Source of the DNA: Cunninghamia lanceolata
Lineage: Eukaryota > Streptophyta > Pinopsida > Cupressales > Cupressaceae
DNA: 64,000 nucleotides
Assembly (NCBI GenBank): GCA_027924645.1
Contig: BSBN01001807.1
Coordinates: 15,486,001-15,550,000 of the forward strand
Direction of reading: 5' to 3'
Positions 1 to 10,840 of the stretch are shown here, piece by piece. A program made the position numbers and the translations under genes. The number at the start of each line of letters is the position of its first letter. Within the stretch, counting starts at the first letter, position 1. The notes below the pieces were generated by a model that ran no database searches, had not been told where the DNA came from, and was given only the letters and a program-made list of their open reading frames with translations.

Positions 1-1309
1 TCTCTCCAGGAACTAAGATTAGACCTTTGGCTCAGGGGGAGCTTCAATGAAATTTTTTTCTCCCCTGCTAAAGGAATGGTGTTGATGCATCGATACGAAG
101 ATATGAGTTGAAGATTGACATACTTAATCATTTGAAGACTATGGTAGAAAATCTCCTAATGAGGAAGTTTACAGAGAAATTGAAGATGATTGTGTATGTA
201 GAGAAAGGTCTGACAGCCTTATCAGACAAGACATTTATGGCAAAATTAGGAGTTATAACAAAGAAAACATTTTTGTAAAATATCCAGCAAATGGACCAGT
301 GCTGGCATAAGAATGATAGAATCAAGGAATTAAAGAAGTCTGATGGAAATTCTAAAAGAAAATATCCAAATGCAGTAAATTATGGAGGACGTTAGAGTTC
401 ACAGAAATAAGAGAGATTGAGAAGTAGTGGAAGTGAATATTTCTGATCCATCACATATTAGGAATGAAGAAGGTAGGGTGTCAATGTGCATGGCAAGAGC
501 AATGTGGAATATTAGCGCATGAATTTCAATGGGTTAGTGAACAAGGGGTGGCAAATTGAGTAGTCTTCAAGTGTCCGACTCAGGCTTTTCTTGCACAACC
601 ATTCAAACTAAAAATCAAAGTATGAGAACCAATGAAAGACATGGCGGAAGATAATTTTCTAGGAAACAGTTTTAGGAAAGGGAAATTGACAAATGAGTAC
701 AGTTTTGATTGAAGGCCTTTTTGCAATTGCAAGTTTGAGGGTTATCCGACTGTGTGTACCAAATTAGATCTTTTAGAGCAAGAAGATCAGCTAACACATG
801 AACTTGTTCAAGAAGATAATCCTGAATTATTAGAACCTGAGATGACCTATGAAAATTGAAGAAAGATATCTTTGAAGAAGAAGGGGATGATAATTTAGAT
901 TTTGAGAGTGAAACTGACAATGAGAGGATAAAGAAGTGATCAAGTAAGAAAAACAATTCAAAGCATGACTGTAACAAGAAGAAAGAAAAGGGCTAGGACA
1001 TTTGACTCTGAGAATGAAAGTGACATTGAAAAAATCTCTTAGACACATTTGAGGATTTCTGACAAAGTTTAGGGGTAAGTGCTAAAGATGCATAGTGATG
1101 CATCTATCCAGAGGGAGTTCATACCGCATCTTTAACCTGGACTAATGATGGATACCTCTCAGGTGGAGTAGGTAGTGGTGACTGATGATAGACAGAGCTT
1201 ACAAGAAAAAGATTGCAGACTAATCAGTGTCGATCAAAGAGGGAGAATAAGTAAGTGCTGAATCCCTTTGTCCTGGATATCAAAAAAGGAGAGAATCTAA
1301 AAGGGAGAT
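1..1309 (+). mobile_element. Decayed 3' internal region of a SIRE-like Copia element
   Basis: No long open frame survives. On the plus strand, broken frames give a charged segment rich in Glu, Asp, Lys and Ser (about 860-1040), as often lies downstream of pol in SIRE-type Copia elements. The stretch ends in purine-rich sequence (AAAAGGGAGAT, 1300-1310) directly before an LTR-like start at 1310, which fixes the orientation. No pol motif is recognisable, so the assignment rests on the end structure and position. ORFs on the minus strand here are antisense by-products. Confidence 0.5.
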
Positions 1310-1930
1310 TGTTGGCCATATGTGTTGTCCTTGATGTCAACATAGTGTGTATTGATTCCACAAGGTAAGAAAGGTTGATGAGTCTGTCATGAAGGTTGTC
1401 AAGAGATGAGATGTTATGTTCCTAAAGAAGAAGGAAAGCTCATGGCTAGATGTCATTCCTTGATCAATGCAGAGTTAAATTTGAATTCTTGAGAAGACAA
1501 GATATATTCTATAAAGAAGATTTGGTTTCAGGATGACTACTCTTTTGAAGACTGTCTGGAAGATTGCTCCACACTTCCATCATACTAATGTTTAGCTACT
1601 GTAGTTTAGAACATATCTTTATAAAGTGCCACATTATGTATGTTCCAAGTTTCATGAGGATCTGATCACCAGAAGGTTGTTTTTCTATTGATAAGCTTGT
1701 AGACAGTGTTGGTTTTGTAAAGGTATTCCCAGCAGGGTGATGGAATGCTCCACATTCCTCCGCAGTTACATATTTGGCCATGCGGTTCTAATGGTAGCTT
1801 ATCATATGAAGTGACATGAAGGTTTTGGCCTCTCACTTACTCAGCATGAGAAGTTACAAGGGTTTGTATATTGGCAAATTATCCAGATAGAGTAGAATGT
1901 TGAAACCTGCTAAGCATGAAAGAAATGACG
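1310..1930 (+). repeat. SIRE-like Copia LTR, 5' part (right end uncertain)
   Basis: It starts TGTTGGCCATATG followed by a TTGTCCTTGATGTCAA segment. This is the same start pattern as the SIRE-like LTRs at 36489, 55429 and (reversed) 54678. A polypurine tract precedes it. No matching LTR end or primer site follows, and by about 1930 the sequence resembles pre-LTR internal sequence again, so the copy looks truncated. Confidence 0.5.
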
Positions 1931-2119
1931 TGTCACCCTTTGCCATTGATGTCAAAGGGGGAGAGAAAGCAATGTGAAAAATGAAAGAGTCAGTTGTCAA
2001 GGAGAGAGCAAGATGTGTAAAAGAAAGGGGGAGAGTATGAAAGAAAAGAAGTTTGGTGCAGTATTGTGTCTTGATGGTTTTTCACATTATGTGTTGCCAT
2101 CAATGACAAAGGGGGAGAT
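1931..2119 (+). other. Second Copia 3' internal end with polypurine tracts
   Basis: It contains repeated purine runs of the AAAGGGGGAGA type at about 1946, 2026 and 2107. It ends in GACAAAGGGGGAGAT immediately before an LTR start. The last 40 bases closely resemble 55385-55428, which also ends in a polypurine tract before an LTR. The small plus-strand ORF over this part has no recognisable domain. Confidence 0.55.
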
Positions 2120-2858
2120 TGTTGCAAGTATGTGCATAGTAGGTGTTGTCATTGATATCAACAAGCTTGTGTTGTCATTGGTGTCAACTGTATCAACTGG
2201 TTGAACAAAGATGGGGTTGGTTGAGTAGAGATAAGGTATGAGGTTGGTTGAGCAGACATTAGGTATGAGGTTTGTTGAGCAAAGATGGGGTTGTTGCAAT
2301 GGTATGAACTATTTGGATGAGTTGCTTTGCTGAAGGTGATTTGGTTGCTCTGTAGAGGTATTGAAGATGTTAAGACACTATTTCTGTTAGTTAGATGAGA
2401 AAACTTGATTAATAAAGGAAACAGTGTGTTGGAGAGACTGCTTGGCTTAACAGAGTAGTGTTCTAGTTTTGATCCGCATTTCTTCTATATTGAAGATATG
2501 TATTTGCAGTTTGGATATGTTGTTCAAGGATGTTCAGAGACATTATATTCCAAATTTGGTGCTCTGGTACGTTGTGCAAAGGAAGTGTGTTCACCAGTAT
2601 GAAGACTATGTTTCTAAGTGTTGCAGAAGTGTCTGGGAGAAATGCCTTTGCTCCACATTTCTCTACAAAGAGGTTTTAGGTCTTGCGGTTATGGAATTGT
2701 GCTTATCAAGTTCATATCTTTCTCCATTTGAAGTTGTTTGTGGTTTGGTGGTCTGCAAGTTGATTTCTTCAGTGGCAGTATATGACAGAGTCAGTTGAGT
2801 GCTCCGGTGTGAACTTTCTTCAGGTGGAAGCTATTACAGAAGAGTTTGTACCTGCAGA
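2120..2858 (+). repeat. SIRE-like Copia 3' LTR (right end uncertain)
   Basis: It starts TGTTGCAAGTATG directly after a polypurine tract and carries the GTTGTCATTGATATCAAC variant of the SIRE-type LTR start. Short GTTGAGCA/GTTGAACA phrases recur at about 2200-2290. The right boundary is not clear. It is placed where sequence resembling a minus-strand LINE 3' end begins. The ORF at 2469-2798 lies inside the LTR and has no known domain. Confidence 0.5.
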
Positions 2859-3267
2859 CCAAAACGCCCCCACCACTCATCAAAAGATCCTTACTTAGAG
2901 CTATAGAACAATCCTTACTACTAGACACTAAATTCTGCACTCAGCTACACTGAAATGAAGCTCAAAAAGCTTTCAGATTAATATAGGCATTCCATTGGGG
3001 AAAGCACGATCACTCTGTTTAGCTATCCCACTCTCCAGTACAGCTCCAAATGAAAAAGAGGAGGCTCCCAAACATGGAAAAATCTATTCATGGATGTTGG
3101 CTTTGGAGATATCCTCTCAAATACAAAAGTCCAGATAGAAATCCATCAGAAGAGTCTAAAATGAAACCATACTCCTCTCTGTATGAATTCCAAGATTCAT
3201 CACAACTCTATTTTTGAAGGGACCTAACTTCCACTGATGTAAACTTACCACCACTATATTCGCTGCA
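2859..3267 (-). other. Probable LINE 3' untranslated region, no gene
   Basis: This lies downstream, in minus orientation, of the RNase H fragment at 3268-3684. No open frame and no poly-A tail were seen. Assignment to the LINE is by continuity only. Confidence 0.3.
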
Positions 3268-3684
3268 TTAGCTGGATCCAACTTCTTCAGTTGCCTGATT
3301 AGCTAGTTCATCTACTTCAACATTAGCCTCACAATAAATGTGATTAGCTAAAAATGAATCAAAGCCCCTTATAATCTCTTGGGCTTCCTCTAGGAAGGCC
3401 TGCAACTTCTAGTTTGGTGTTGTCCCTTTCCTCACAACATTTATTACTATGGATGAATCCCCTTCCACCTCAACCTTATTATAATGGAGTTCTCTACACT
3501 TCTGGAGCCCCAGAATGAGGGCCTTGAATTTGACTTCATTGTTCGTCCCTCTTTGCAAAAGAATGGAGAACCGACTGATTACTGAACCTTTCCAATATCT
3601 AATTAGGTCCCCTACACCTAAACTTTTGGGATTTCCCCTTGATGCCCCATCAAAGTTCATTTTTACCCAACCGGATTGAGGCAC
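3268..3684 (-). pseudogene. LINE-type RNase H domain fragment
   Basis: The minus strand encodes an RNase H fold of the kind at the C-terminus of plant non-LTR retrotransposons (RVT_3-type). It opens with a GWVKMNFDGASRGNP motif carrying the first catalytic Asp. It continues through NNEVKFKAL (Glu) and EVEGDSSIVI (Asp). After one in-frame TAG at 3409-3411 it continues with NHIYCEANVEVDELANQA, which holds the last Asp, and ends at a stop at 3268. All four acidic positions are visible, but the domain is split and no reverse transcriptase is attached upstream, where AT-rich DNA begins. It would have removed RNA from the RNA:DNA hybrid during retrotransposition. Host RNase H-like proteins share this domain, so an origin from a gene fragment is possible but less likely. 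Confidence 0.75.
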
Positions 3685-3699
3685 TTGCCATTTAGCTTA

Positions 3700-4100
3700 C
3701 TCCCTTAATATTATATTTATATTTATTATATATTATATATAATATAATATAAATTAATAAAAAATATTATATATCAATTAATATATATCTATTATTATAT
3801 ATTTGATATTTATATACATTTAATATAATATGATTTATTTAATATTATAGTTTATTAAATATTATATATAATATTTATATATTTGTTATCTAAATTAATA
3901 TTTATTTTATACTATATTCTTTTTAATTTAATTACATATAAAATCAATATTCTAATTATATTTATTATTATATGTTATATTCAATAGGATATTGATTATT
4001 AAATATAAATACAATATACTATATCTATATATTTTTTAATGTAATATTATGACAGAGGGAGAGGGATATGGAGGGAGGGAGAGAGAGGGGGGGCAAGTTC
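3700..4100. repeat. AT-rich low-complexity tract followed by a GA-rich run
   Basis: 3710-4050 is almost pure A and T with irregular TATA, ATTA and TTAAT words and no period. 4054-4098 is a GGGA/GA-rich purine run ending in seven Gs. No gene is present. Confidence 0.85.
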
Positions 4101-4651
4101 TACCAAAACTGCCTGCCAAACACTAGGCATGACCTTTGTATTGCCTTTTGTAGTTTCAAATCCCTTTCTTTGACTTTTCTATAGAAAGAGATGGACAAAA
4201 ATTACAATACAATTTAAGAGAATTTCATTGCATTATCAAGGAGATCTTTAGCTCGCTTCCTAAGGCTATTTTTCTAGCATGTACATGTCTTTTCAAAAAG
4301 CATATATACTTTCCATCTCAAGCACTTTATATATAGCAAAAGAGAGAAACAAGAAAACTTATTAATTTTTTCTAATCCATGCATCTAAGTGACATTTCCC
4401 CAGATGGATGTAGAAGTTTGATTCTGCACTCAAAAATATTACAACCCCCAAGGAAAACCCAAATGCTCTCCAAATCATGAAACCTCATTAAATTATTTTT
4501 ATGTGACCTCCAAAATTAAAGGCCTTTCCTACATTACATGAGTCAACTACTTAGAAAAATATTTCTCTCGAAAGTGTGATATCCTATGCTAGATGGACCA
4601 CAACTTTACAAAAATAATTTTTATGCCAAGTTTAAAATACCTTTCCCAACA
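4100..4651 (-). repeat. Copia LTR, minus strand (inner end at 4651; outer end uncertain)
   Basis: Read on the minus strand, a GTGTGAGAA purine tract (4652-4660) is followed by TGTTGGGAAAGG starting at 4651. This is the typical 3' internal/LTR junction of plant Copia elements. A TATATAAAG box lies on the minus strand near 4327-4340. The far end near 4100 is not resolved. The LTR follows the RNase H fragment at 4705-5460 in the expected order. Confidence 0.6.
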
Positions 4652-4704
4652 TTCTCACACTTATTCTATATATTGCATAAAGGGTCAATCATAAATATAA
4701 CAAA

Positions 4705-5460
4705 TTAGCTATTAAGGGGAGGCATCCCCACATCAATCTTGTGCCACAAGAATTTCTTTGAGCTTGGTAGCTTCATCAAAGAATCTACAACATTCTCTAA
4801 AATATTTACCTTCTTGATCATTATCCTCTTATCATCCACCATGTCATGAAAAATGATACTACATATCAATGTGCTTTGTCCACATGTGAACAATAGGGTT
4901 ATTAGCCAAATTGGCAGCACTATAACCAACACAATCAATTCACATTAACTCATATCTCAACCCAACATCTAAACATAATTTATGAAGCCACACTACCTCC
5001 TTACAAGCATGAGTAGATATCATATACTTGACTTCTATACTCAAAAGATCCACCACAACTTATCTCTTACTCATCCAACTCACTACACCACTAAATAGCT
5101 TAACCCTATAAAAATTGGTAAATCTTATGCAATCAATATCACCTACCTATTTTGCATCAATAAAGCCCCACATATCCACTATCCTACTCAAGCAGGTCCT
5201 CCATTGTAGCAAATAAAACACTCTAATGTGCCCTGAAGATATCTAAAGACCCTCTTAATCATAATCTAATGCTCTTTTCCTATGTTGAACATATATATGA
5301 TTAGGACTCATACAACTTGGACAATATCCAATCTAGTGTGGGCAATCACATACATGAACCTAACAACAATACTTTCATATGGAACATGAGTTTAAAGAAA
5401 TCATTTCTCCATGGGGACCAATGCTCGAAGTGACACATCATTTGCTTAAGGACCTAATAC
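4705..5460 (-). pseudogene. Copia polyprotein C-terminus: RT end and RNase H
   Basis: Broken minus-strand frames spell the classic end of a Ty1/Copia polyprotein. In order there is a VRFMYVIAHTRLDIVQV-like segment (about 5400-5330), GKEH and FRYLQGTLE (5290-5240), a WGFIDAK..GDIDCIR segment matching the variant RNase H start (5180-5120), VSWMSK, EVKYMISTHACKEVVWL (about 5040-4990), NPIVHMWTKHID (4910-4870) and a tail ending KIDVGMPPLNS at 4705. Several stops interrupt it. The polyprotein would have made cDNA in virus-like particles. Nothing here is functional. Confidence 0.8.
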
Positions 5461-5520
5461 TTCACGTTTAAGACCTCTCTAGCATACCCATTGCACATTG
5501 AAGGGATAAAGAGCCCAATT

Positions 5521-5702
5521 ACATCTAAACATAGCTTATGAAGCCACACTACCTCCTTACAAGCATGAGTTGCTATAATATACTTGACTTCTATACTCAA
5601 AAGAGCCACCACAACTTATCTCTTACTCATCCAACTCACTACACCACTAAATAGCTTAAACCTATAACAATTGGTACATCTTATGAAATCAATATCACCT
5701 AC
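5521..5702 (+). repeat. Second copy of a 180-bp direct duplication
   Basis: This stretch repeats 4967-5146 (the RNase H part of the Copia fragment) with about ten differences and in the same orientation. Both copies begin ACATCTAAACATA and end CAATATCACCTAC. The second copy lies beyond the start of the recognisable RT end, so the duplication postdates loss of function or came with a second truncated copy. Confidence 0.85.
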
Positions 5703-6615
5703 AAGGACAAAGAGAGAGAGAGAGTGTGCTTTGTTTAATTTTTTTAATTTTTTTATAATTAAATATGTAGTCATTCAAATTATATAATAAAATCAAAAAC
5801 TTTACTTATATAAATAATTATTTGTAAATAGTTGGTACATTGTTGCATCAGTAAATTTACCTATTCAATTGTGTATGTGTGTGTAAATGTAAATAATTTT
5901 TGGTCAATTTTATTTCAACTACCATCAAAATTACAATGTGTTGGCAAATTAAGATTTAACATATTATAAGGGATAAAATTACATAGTGTGTTCTATCTTC
6001 TTTGTTTTCAAGATTTTGGTTCTAAGCTGTTGTTGTTGCAGTGTGTAGTGAGCCATGGATAATATTTGGTTAGAAGATGGATGATCTTTTGCAATGGTTG
6101 TTGGTGTCATAAGGAGCTATTGGATTCTTCCCTTAGGTTGCAATGAGGGTTTATTGACATATTTGGTTCTATTGATAAAGGATTCTTGATCTTCATGTAA
6201 TTTGAAGAGGTGCTAACATCTTGTTTCATGGAGGACCCTTAGAGTCTTTAGTAAAGGATTTATTGTTCTTCCTTTGGAGAGGATGTAGTACTCTTTGGTT
6301 TTGAGTATTAATCATTTTCTTTGAGCTCCATGATTTTGTAGGTTGCATTTGAAGTTGGCATGGATTGATTGGTGGGTGCTCATGGATACTAGAGAGACTT
6401 GGGTTAGGCTAGATATTTCTTACTTTTTAGAGATATTTGTTGGAATGGTTCCTTATGTTCCTTGTCCTATCATGGGTGACATGATGTGAGGAGTTCTTTC
6501 TTGGAATGGTGGTTATCATAGTTGTTTTTTGCAGGTATCTTGTCGGAGCACAAAAACATGTTGAAGAATCAATGGTACATGGTTGGCTAAGGAATGTTTT
6601 TCCCTTGTTTTTTTC
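5703..6615. other. No gene recognised; flank of the 6.6-kb insertion
   Basis: A short GA repeat is present at 5708-5723, followed by AT-rich sequence. 6000-6600 is more balanced in composition but has many stops and no recognisable motif. The stretch after 6540 should be the 3' end of the older Copia element that resumes at 9472, because the insertion at 6621-9471 carries matching flanks (CTATG). Confidence 0.5.
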
Positions 6616-6620
6616 CTATG

Positions 6621-6903
6621 TGTTGGAGTAAATGAGTTTTTACCATTTACCCATGCTTAAGTTTACTTAGGCATCCAACATAAATATTAAATAATGCACT
6701 TATTAGATAATTAGTTGCATTTACTGTTTGGGTAGTTTTTACCTACTAGCTCCCGAACACACCTATATATTGTACATTGTAAAATATTATTGTGCATCTC
6801 AATACATTTTTCATTCTTCTAGTGAAATAGCCCCGTGCTTCTCTTGCATTGTGAAGGTGATATTTGCAAATGGTGATTCTAGGTTCGATGGTCTCCACCA
6901 ACA
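6621..6903 (+). repeat. 5' LTR of the 2.85-kb Copia-type element
   Basis: It is 283 bp with TG...CA ends. A TATATATTGTA box lies near 6770 and the end is GATGGTCTCCACCAACA. The partner at 9190-9471 is the same over its whole length apart from about 17 changes. Confidence 0.95.
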
Positions 6904-6915
6904 TGGTATCAGAGC
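6904..6915 (+). promoter_or_regulatory. Primer-binding site, initiator tRNA-Met type
   Basis: TGGTATCAGAGC directly abuts the 5' LTR. It is complementary to the 3' end of plant initiator tRNA-Met, the usual primer for Copia minus-strand DNA synthesis. Confidence 0.92.
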
Positions 6916-7956
6916 CTCCCATTCTGCCCTCCTTCCGTTGAGAGTTTTCATCTAAATTTTTTAAGATCTGTTATTTATCTTGCAGATTGATATTCGATTT
7001 GTGCAAGGTGAACCAGTGGCCATTACTCACAGAAAGAACCATATTATGTAAATTTACCTTTGGCTGGCCTTTTTTCTCACAACTCCATTTATGTCTATTG
7101 ATTGGTTGTTTGTTGTGTAAGGCCAATCCAGGCATGTGAGAAGTAGCGAACCTACCCTATCAAGGTAGAAAGGAGTTTGATCTCTCTTAGTGGTGTCATT
7201 GATGCACAATGGAAGAGTGGTGTCTTGTGGCATCAAAACATTATTTGGCTGCTCATTTCCTTGATTAATGCTTACATTGGCATCAACAATAGTGGGCAGA
7301 AGATGTTGTTGCGTGGGAGTTAGACTTCCCACGTAGGGCTACATTGGAGCAACATCAACCATAACAGGTCACGACAGAGTCAAACTTGAATGCTCACTAT
7401 TTCTAGCGCTTGGAACAACATTTTCAAACTTGGCCAATATATATTATTTTACATCAAACTTCATCATTTGTATAGTTTGCAAAACAAATATTTGATTTTA
7501 GGGTTTTTGTGTAGTAGAAGGAGGTTCTGATGTTTGAAATAAACATTTGTTAATCTTTTTTCGGTGTGCAGGGTGAGAACTCCCATAGTGGGCCCCATCA
7601 CTGGTTTCTTTTGGGCACGGGCAGGGACCTTTGGTCCCACATTGATGGTGTTGTGTTGTCTTTGGCTATTAATATAGCCCTCCCTCCGACTATTCTATTG
7701 TGAGCAAGGCTCACGAGGCTGTGAAAGGCCTCTCTCTCTCGCGTGGATTGGAAACTATGCTACTGACATGTATGCTCAGTTTGTGCTCATGGTAACTTGG
7801 TGATTTGGCTCCTTGTTGGCATGAAAATCCACCAATTCATCAACCTTGAATGGTTCAATTTTTGTACCAAATCAGGTTTTTTAACCTTATAATTATTTTT
7901 TGGAGGTTTTTTGTGAAAGCACTATCTTTGAAATTTTTGAAGAATTATTAGTAATA
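6916..7956 (+). other. Leader of the 2.85-kb element, no recognised gene
   Basis: About 1 kb separates the primer site from the gag-like ORF. A 92-codon antisense ORF (7054-7332) has no recognisable domain. The length is unusual for a Copia leader and could hold packaging signals or captured sequence. Neither can be shown here. Confidence 0.5.
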
Positions 7957-8730
7957 ATGGTTTTTTCTTTGGAGAAAGGGAAATTTAGGCAATGGAGTGA
8001 TTTTATACTCACTCATCTTAGTGAGCATAATCTACTATCATATTTGTATAATAATGTTCCTATTCTAGGCACACCTTGTGAGTATAGTATTTGGAAAGGC
8101 TATAGGGCTAAAGTCTTTAGAGTTATTTTTGAGCATGTAGATGATGACCTTTTGGAATCACTTATTCATTTTGAGTGCCCTTATGATCTTTGGACTTACA
8201 TTCGAGAATCATATGGAGATCATGATACTCTGTCATCTCTCAATGATCCTCTTTCCAATTCCAATGTGCCTTTGTATTCTCCAGGGAAGATAAACCATGT
8301 GTGTGATCCTTTGGAAATTTTTGAGACTTTAGATGAGGTTGCAGTTGCTTCAGAGGTTCTTGATTCTTTGCCAGAGACAATTGATCCACCTTCATTAAGT
8401 ACTTCCATAATTCCTTATCAACAAGATTATCATTGTCTTCCTAACTGGGATTCCTATTTGCCGGACATTGGTTCATTATTTGTGGAATCTCACATTTCAA
8501 ACTTGGAAGACACATTTGAAGGATTAATTTTCCTATTTGATGATAGTTCTGGTACAATTTTTATCACTCCATCTCTGTCTTTGGAGAATGTTCAAAATCA
8601 GTTTCTAGTGGTACCTTGTTTTTCACTTTCTATTATGATTGGGCATGTTCCTGATTGGTTCGTGGCATCGTCTTCCAAGTTCTTGGTGACACATGAGCAT
8701 GTTTCAGAGAAATTATCATCCTACATTTGA
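7957..8730 (+). CDS. Gag-like protein of the non-autonomous Copia-type element
   Basis: The ORF gives 257 residues from the first ATG at 7957; the frame is open back to about 7900. Residues 1-90 resemble the Copia gag N-terminal domain (UBN2/DUF4219-like). There is a GKFRQWSDFIL segment, then LLSYLYNN, W at the YSIWKGY position, a run of acidic and hydrophobic residues (FEHVDDDLLESL) and DLWTYIRESYGD, matching the A.++W..L...Y pattern of that family. The remaining 165 residues are Ser/Pro/Asp-rich with no CCHC zinc knuckle and no protease DSG. Its likely role is particle assembly, possibly mixed with the gag of a helper. It is uninterrupted although the LTRs are about 6 percent apart, which may mean selection or chance. 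The C-terminal half is unrecognised. Confidence 0.65.
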   Translation: MVFSLEKGKFRQWSDFILTHLSEHNLLSYLYNNVPILGTPCEYSIWKGYRAKVFRVIFEHVDDDLLESLIHFECPYDLWTYIRESYGDHDTLSSLNDPLSNSNVPLYSPGKINHVCDPLEIFETLDEVAVASEVLDSLPETIDPPSLSTSIIPYQQDYHCLPNWDSYLPDIGSLFVESHISNLEDTFEGLIFLFDDSSGTIFITPSLSLENVQNQFLVVPCFSLSIMIGHVPDWFVASSSKFLVTHEHVSEKLSSYI

Positions 8731-9189
8731 ATTTCACTTACTAATTCCTATCCAGAATGGGAAGCATTCCTACATTTGTACTTGGTTTATCTTCTTCCCA
8801 AAGGGAGAAATGTTATTTGTAGGCATTGGATTATGTTTTTCCTTAAAGCACTTACCATTTCTGCAAGACATTATTCATTATGGGGGGCTATGTAGTCTCC
8901 TTCTTTCCTTCCTATGGGAGGATCATTGATTGTATATACATGATGTATATAGTCCTTGGGGGGTGTTATTGAGTCCTCCATCCATGCATCATTTTGTTTT
9001 TCTTTTCTCTCTTTTTAAGAGGAGTTTCCTCCCACAGGGTTTTTTTGCTTTTCTCTCATTTGTGAGAGATTGCATTTCATTGCATTTTGCATTGTAAATG
9101 GGTACCTAACTTGGTTGTGTAGTCGGGACCCATATTGCATCTTTCTCACATTGCATAATAAACTCCCTAAGTTGCACTTAAGGGGGGGG

Positions 9190-9471
9190 TGTTGGAGTAA
9201 ATGAGTTTTTACCATTTACCCATGCTTAAGTTTACTTAGGCATCCAACACAAATATTAAATAATGCATTTATTAGATAATTAGTTGCATTTACTATTCAG
9301 GTAGTTTTTACCTACCGGCTCCCAAACACACCTCTATATTGTACATTGTACAATATTATTGTGCATCTCAATACATTTTTCATTCTTTTGGTGAAAAAGC
9401 CCGTGCTTCTCTTGCATTGTGAATGTGATATGTGCAAATGGTGATTCTGGGTTCGATGGTCTCCACCAACA
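9190..9471 (+). repeat. 3' LTR of the 2.85-kb Copia-type element
   Basis: It is 282 bp, preceded by an A/G tract ending in eight Gs (9180-9189) and followed by the target duplication CTATG. One base is missing relative to the 5' LTR. Confidence 0.95.
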
Positions 9472-9513
9472 CTATGGATATGTATTTACAATGTATGATG
9501 TCAAGTGGGAGAA

Positions 9514-10561
9514 TGTTGGGATTAAGGTGCCATGAACCTTGTAAATCCTATTGCATGGTTTCCATTGTTCTAGGAAAGTTCCAAGGTTCTTGGAGAGTTC
9601 CAACATCCTTGGAGATAGGGTGTTAATTTTGTAAATTTATTCAGAAGGGATGAAGGTTTTACCATCAGCGGTAAATTATTTTTACTGGTATGGTAAATAA
9701 TTATTTAGTGGCCTCAGTAATTAATTGGTTACCGACAGGTTGTTACGAAGTTACTTTTATTGCTCAAGGAATCTCGGTAAATAATAAATGAGGTGAGGTG
9801 GAGAATTTTGGTGCCCATCTTTGGGAGGTGTATATTTGGACTATTATGATGCATGCCATAAGTTTTTAAGAGCTTCTATGCCAACTTACAACTGTCATAC
9901 GGTGTAAGAGATTTTATGACAGCATATGACAACAATTATTGTCTTGTAACTGCCTATTCTTGGTTCTAGGCACCCATATTGGGAAGATGCCTATGACAGG
10001 TGTAAGGGAATCTATAAGAAGATGATTTTTCTATTCCCAAGATAGGAACATTGGATTTTTTCCATCTCCCACGAATTTGTTTCTTGGGTACTCATTTTGT
10101 ATAAATATGAGAATTGAGAGTGAAGGTTGTGAGTAACAGGAAGAGTTGTTTTGTACATAGGTGTTGTTGGATTGAAGACTAAAGAGGAGATTGGAAGGAT
10201 TGTATTGTAGTCTCTATTTTGAAGAATAATACAACTTGGGCCTTTCTTCTTGGTGGAGTTTTTTCCCGTAAGGGTTTCTCCATGTAAACACTGTGTTATG
10301 TGTTTGATCTTTTGTTCCATTGTTACCTTGTGTTGTGAGATCTTGCATTCTTATGTTGTTGGTTTGTGCCTCTTTTTTGCTGCTATCTTATGGTGATGTT
10401 ATTGCTATTTTAAGTTCATCTAAGGTGGTTATATCAAGCATGTTAAAGTGGTTGATTTTAGCATCATAAAGAAGTTGAATCTCTTCATGTTATTTCAAAG
10501 ATTAAGAAAACTTAATTTTCAGATTTCAATTTTGTAGTAGTCAAACCCTTGTATCTCACCA
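9514..10561 (+). repeat. LTR of an older Copia element
   Basis: GTCAAGTGGGAGAA (9500-9513), a typical Copia polypurine tract, leads into TGTTGGGATTAAGG. A TATAAATAT box is at 10100-10108, and GTTTTTTCCCGTAAGGGTTTC lies near 10260, as in many Copia LTRs. The right end is CTCACCA at 10561, just before a degenerate primer site. Because a polypurine tract lies on its left and a primer site on its right, this LTR is shared between an upstream and a downstream internal region. Confidence 0.7.
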
Positions 10562-10563
10562 AT

Positions 10564-10576
10564 TGGTATCATATCT
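10564..10576 (+). promoter_or_regulatory. Degenerate tRNA-Met-type primer-binding site
   Basis: TGGTATCATATCT follows the LTR end after two bases. It matches the plant Copia site TGGTATCAGAGC except near its 3' part. Confidence 0.6.
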
Positions 10577-10628
10577 TAGTGATTTGATGATTAACAATTG
10601 GATTAGAGATTGTTCATTTATTCCAACA

Positions 10629-10840
10629 AAGGGGAGAGCGAGAGGGGGGAGATAGAGATATATTAAGAGAGGTAGATTAATAGAGAGAGAGAGAGAGGTG
10701 ACAAAGAGAAATAATGAGATAGAGAGGGAGACGAACAATTATATAGAGAGAGAGATAAATAGATAGAGAGATAAAGAGACATATATAGAGAGAGGGAGGG
10801 AATAGGAGAGGAGAAAGAGTGTGTGATATTTGTCAAAATT
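10629..10840 (+). repeat. GA/GATA-rich purine tract
   Basis: Irregular GAGA, GATA and GGGAGA words run through the Copia leader. The antisense ORF across it is a composition effect. Confidence 0.85.

Larger units (their letters stand above)
6621..9471 (+). mobile_element. Complete non-autonomous Copia-type LTR element, gag-like ORF only
   Basis: The element has a 5' LTR 6621-6903, a primer site at 6904, a polypurine tract AAGGGGGGGG at 9180-9189 and a 3' LTR 9190-9471. Both LTRs run TGTTGGAG...CCACCAACA. The 5-bp target duplication CTATG flanks it at 6616-6620 and 9472-9476. The internal region is only 2.3 kb and contains one 257-codon ORF resembling a Copia gag N-terminus. No protease, integrase or reverse transcriptase motif is visible. 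It would need pol from a related element. The LTRs differ at about 17 of 283 positions, mostly transitions, so the insertion is not recent. Confidence 0.93.

Noticed and set aside
672..1048. Two minus-strand ORFs of 72-101 codons
   Set aside because: Antisense to the Copia 3' internal region; Ser/Leu/Phe-rich composition mirrors the acidic sense strand.
7054..7332. 92-codon minus-strand ORF in the leader of the 2.85-kb element
   Set aside because: No recognisable domain; opposite to the element's direction. Kept only as a remark.
10556..10738. Minus-strand ORF rich in Leu/Ser/Phe suggesting a membrane peptide
   Set aside because: It is antisense of a GA-rich tract.
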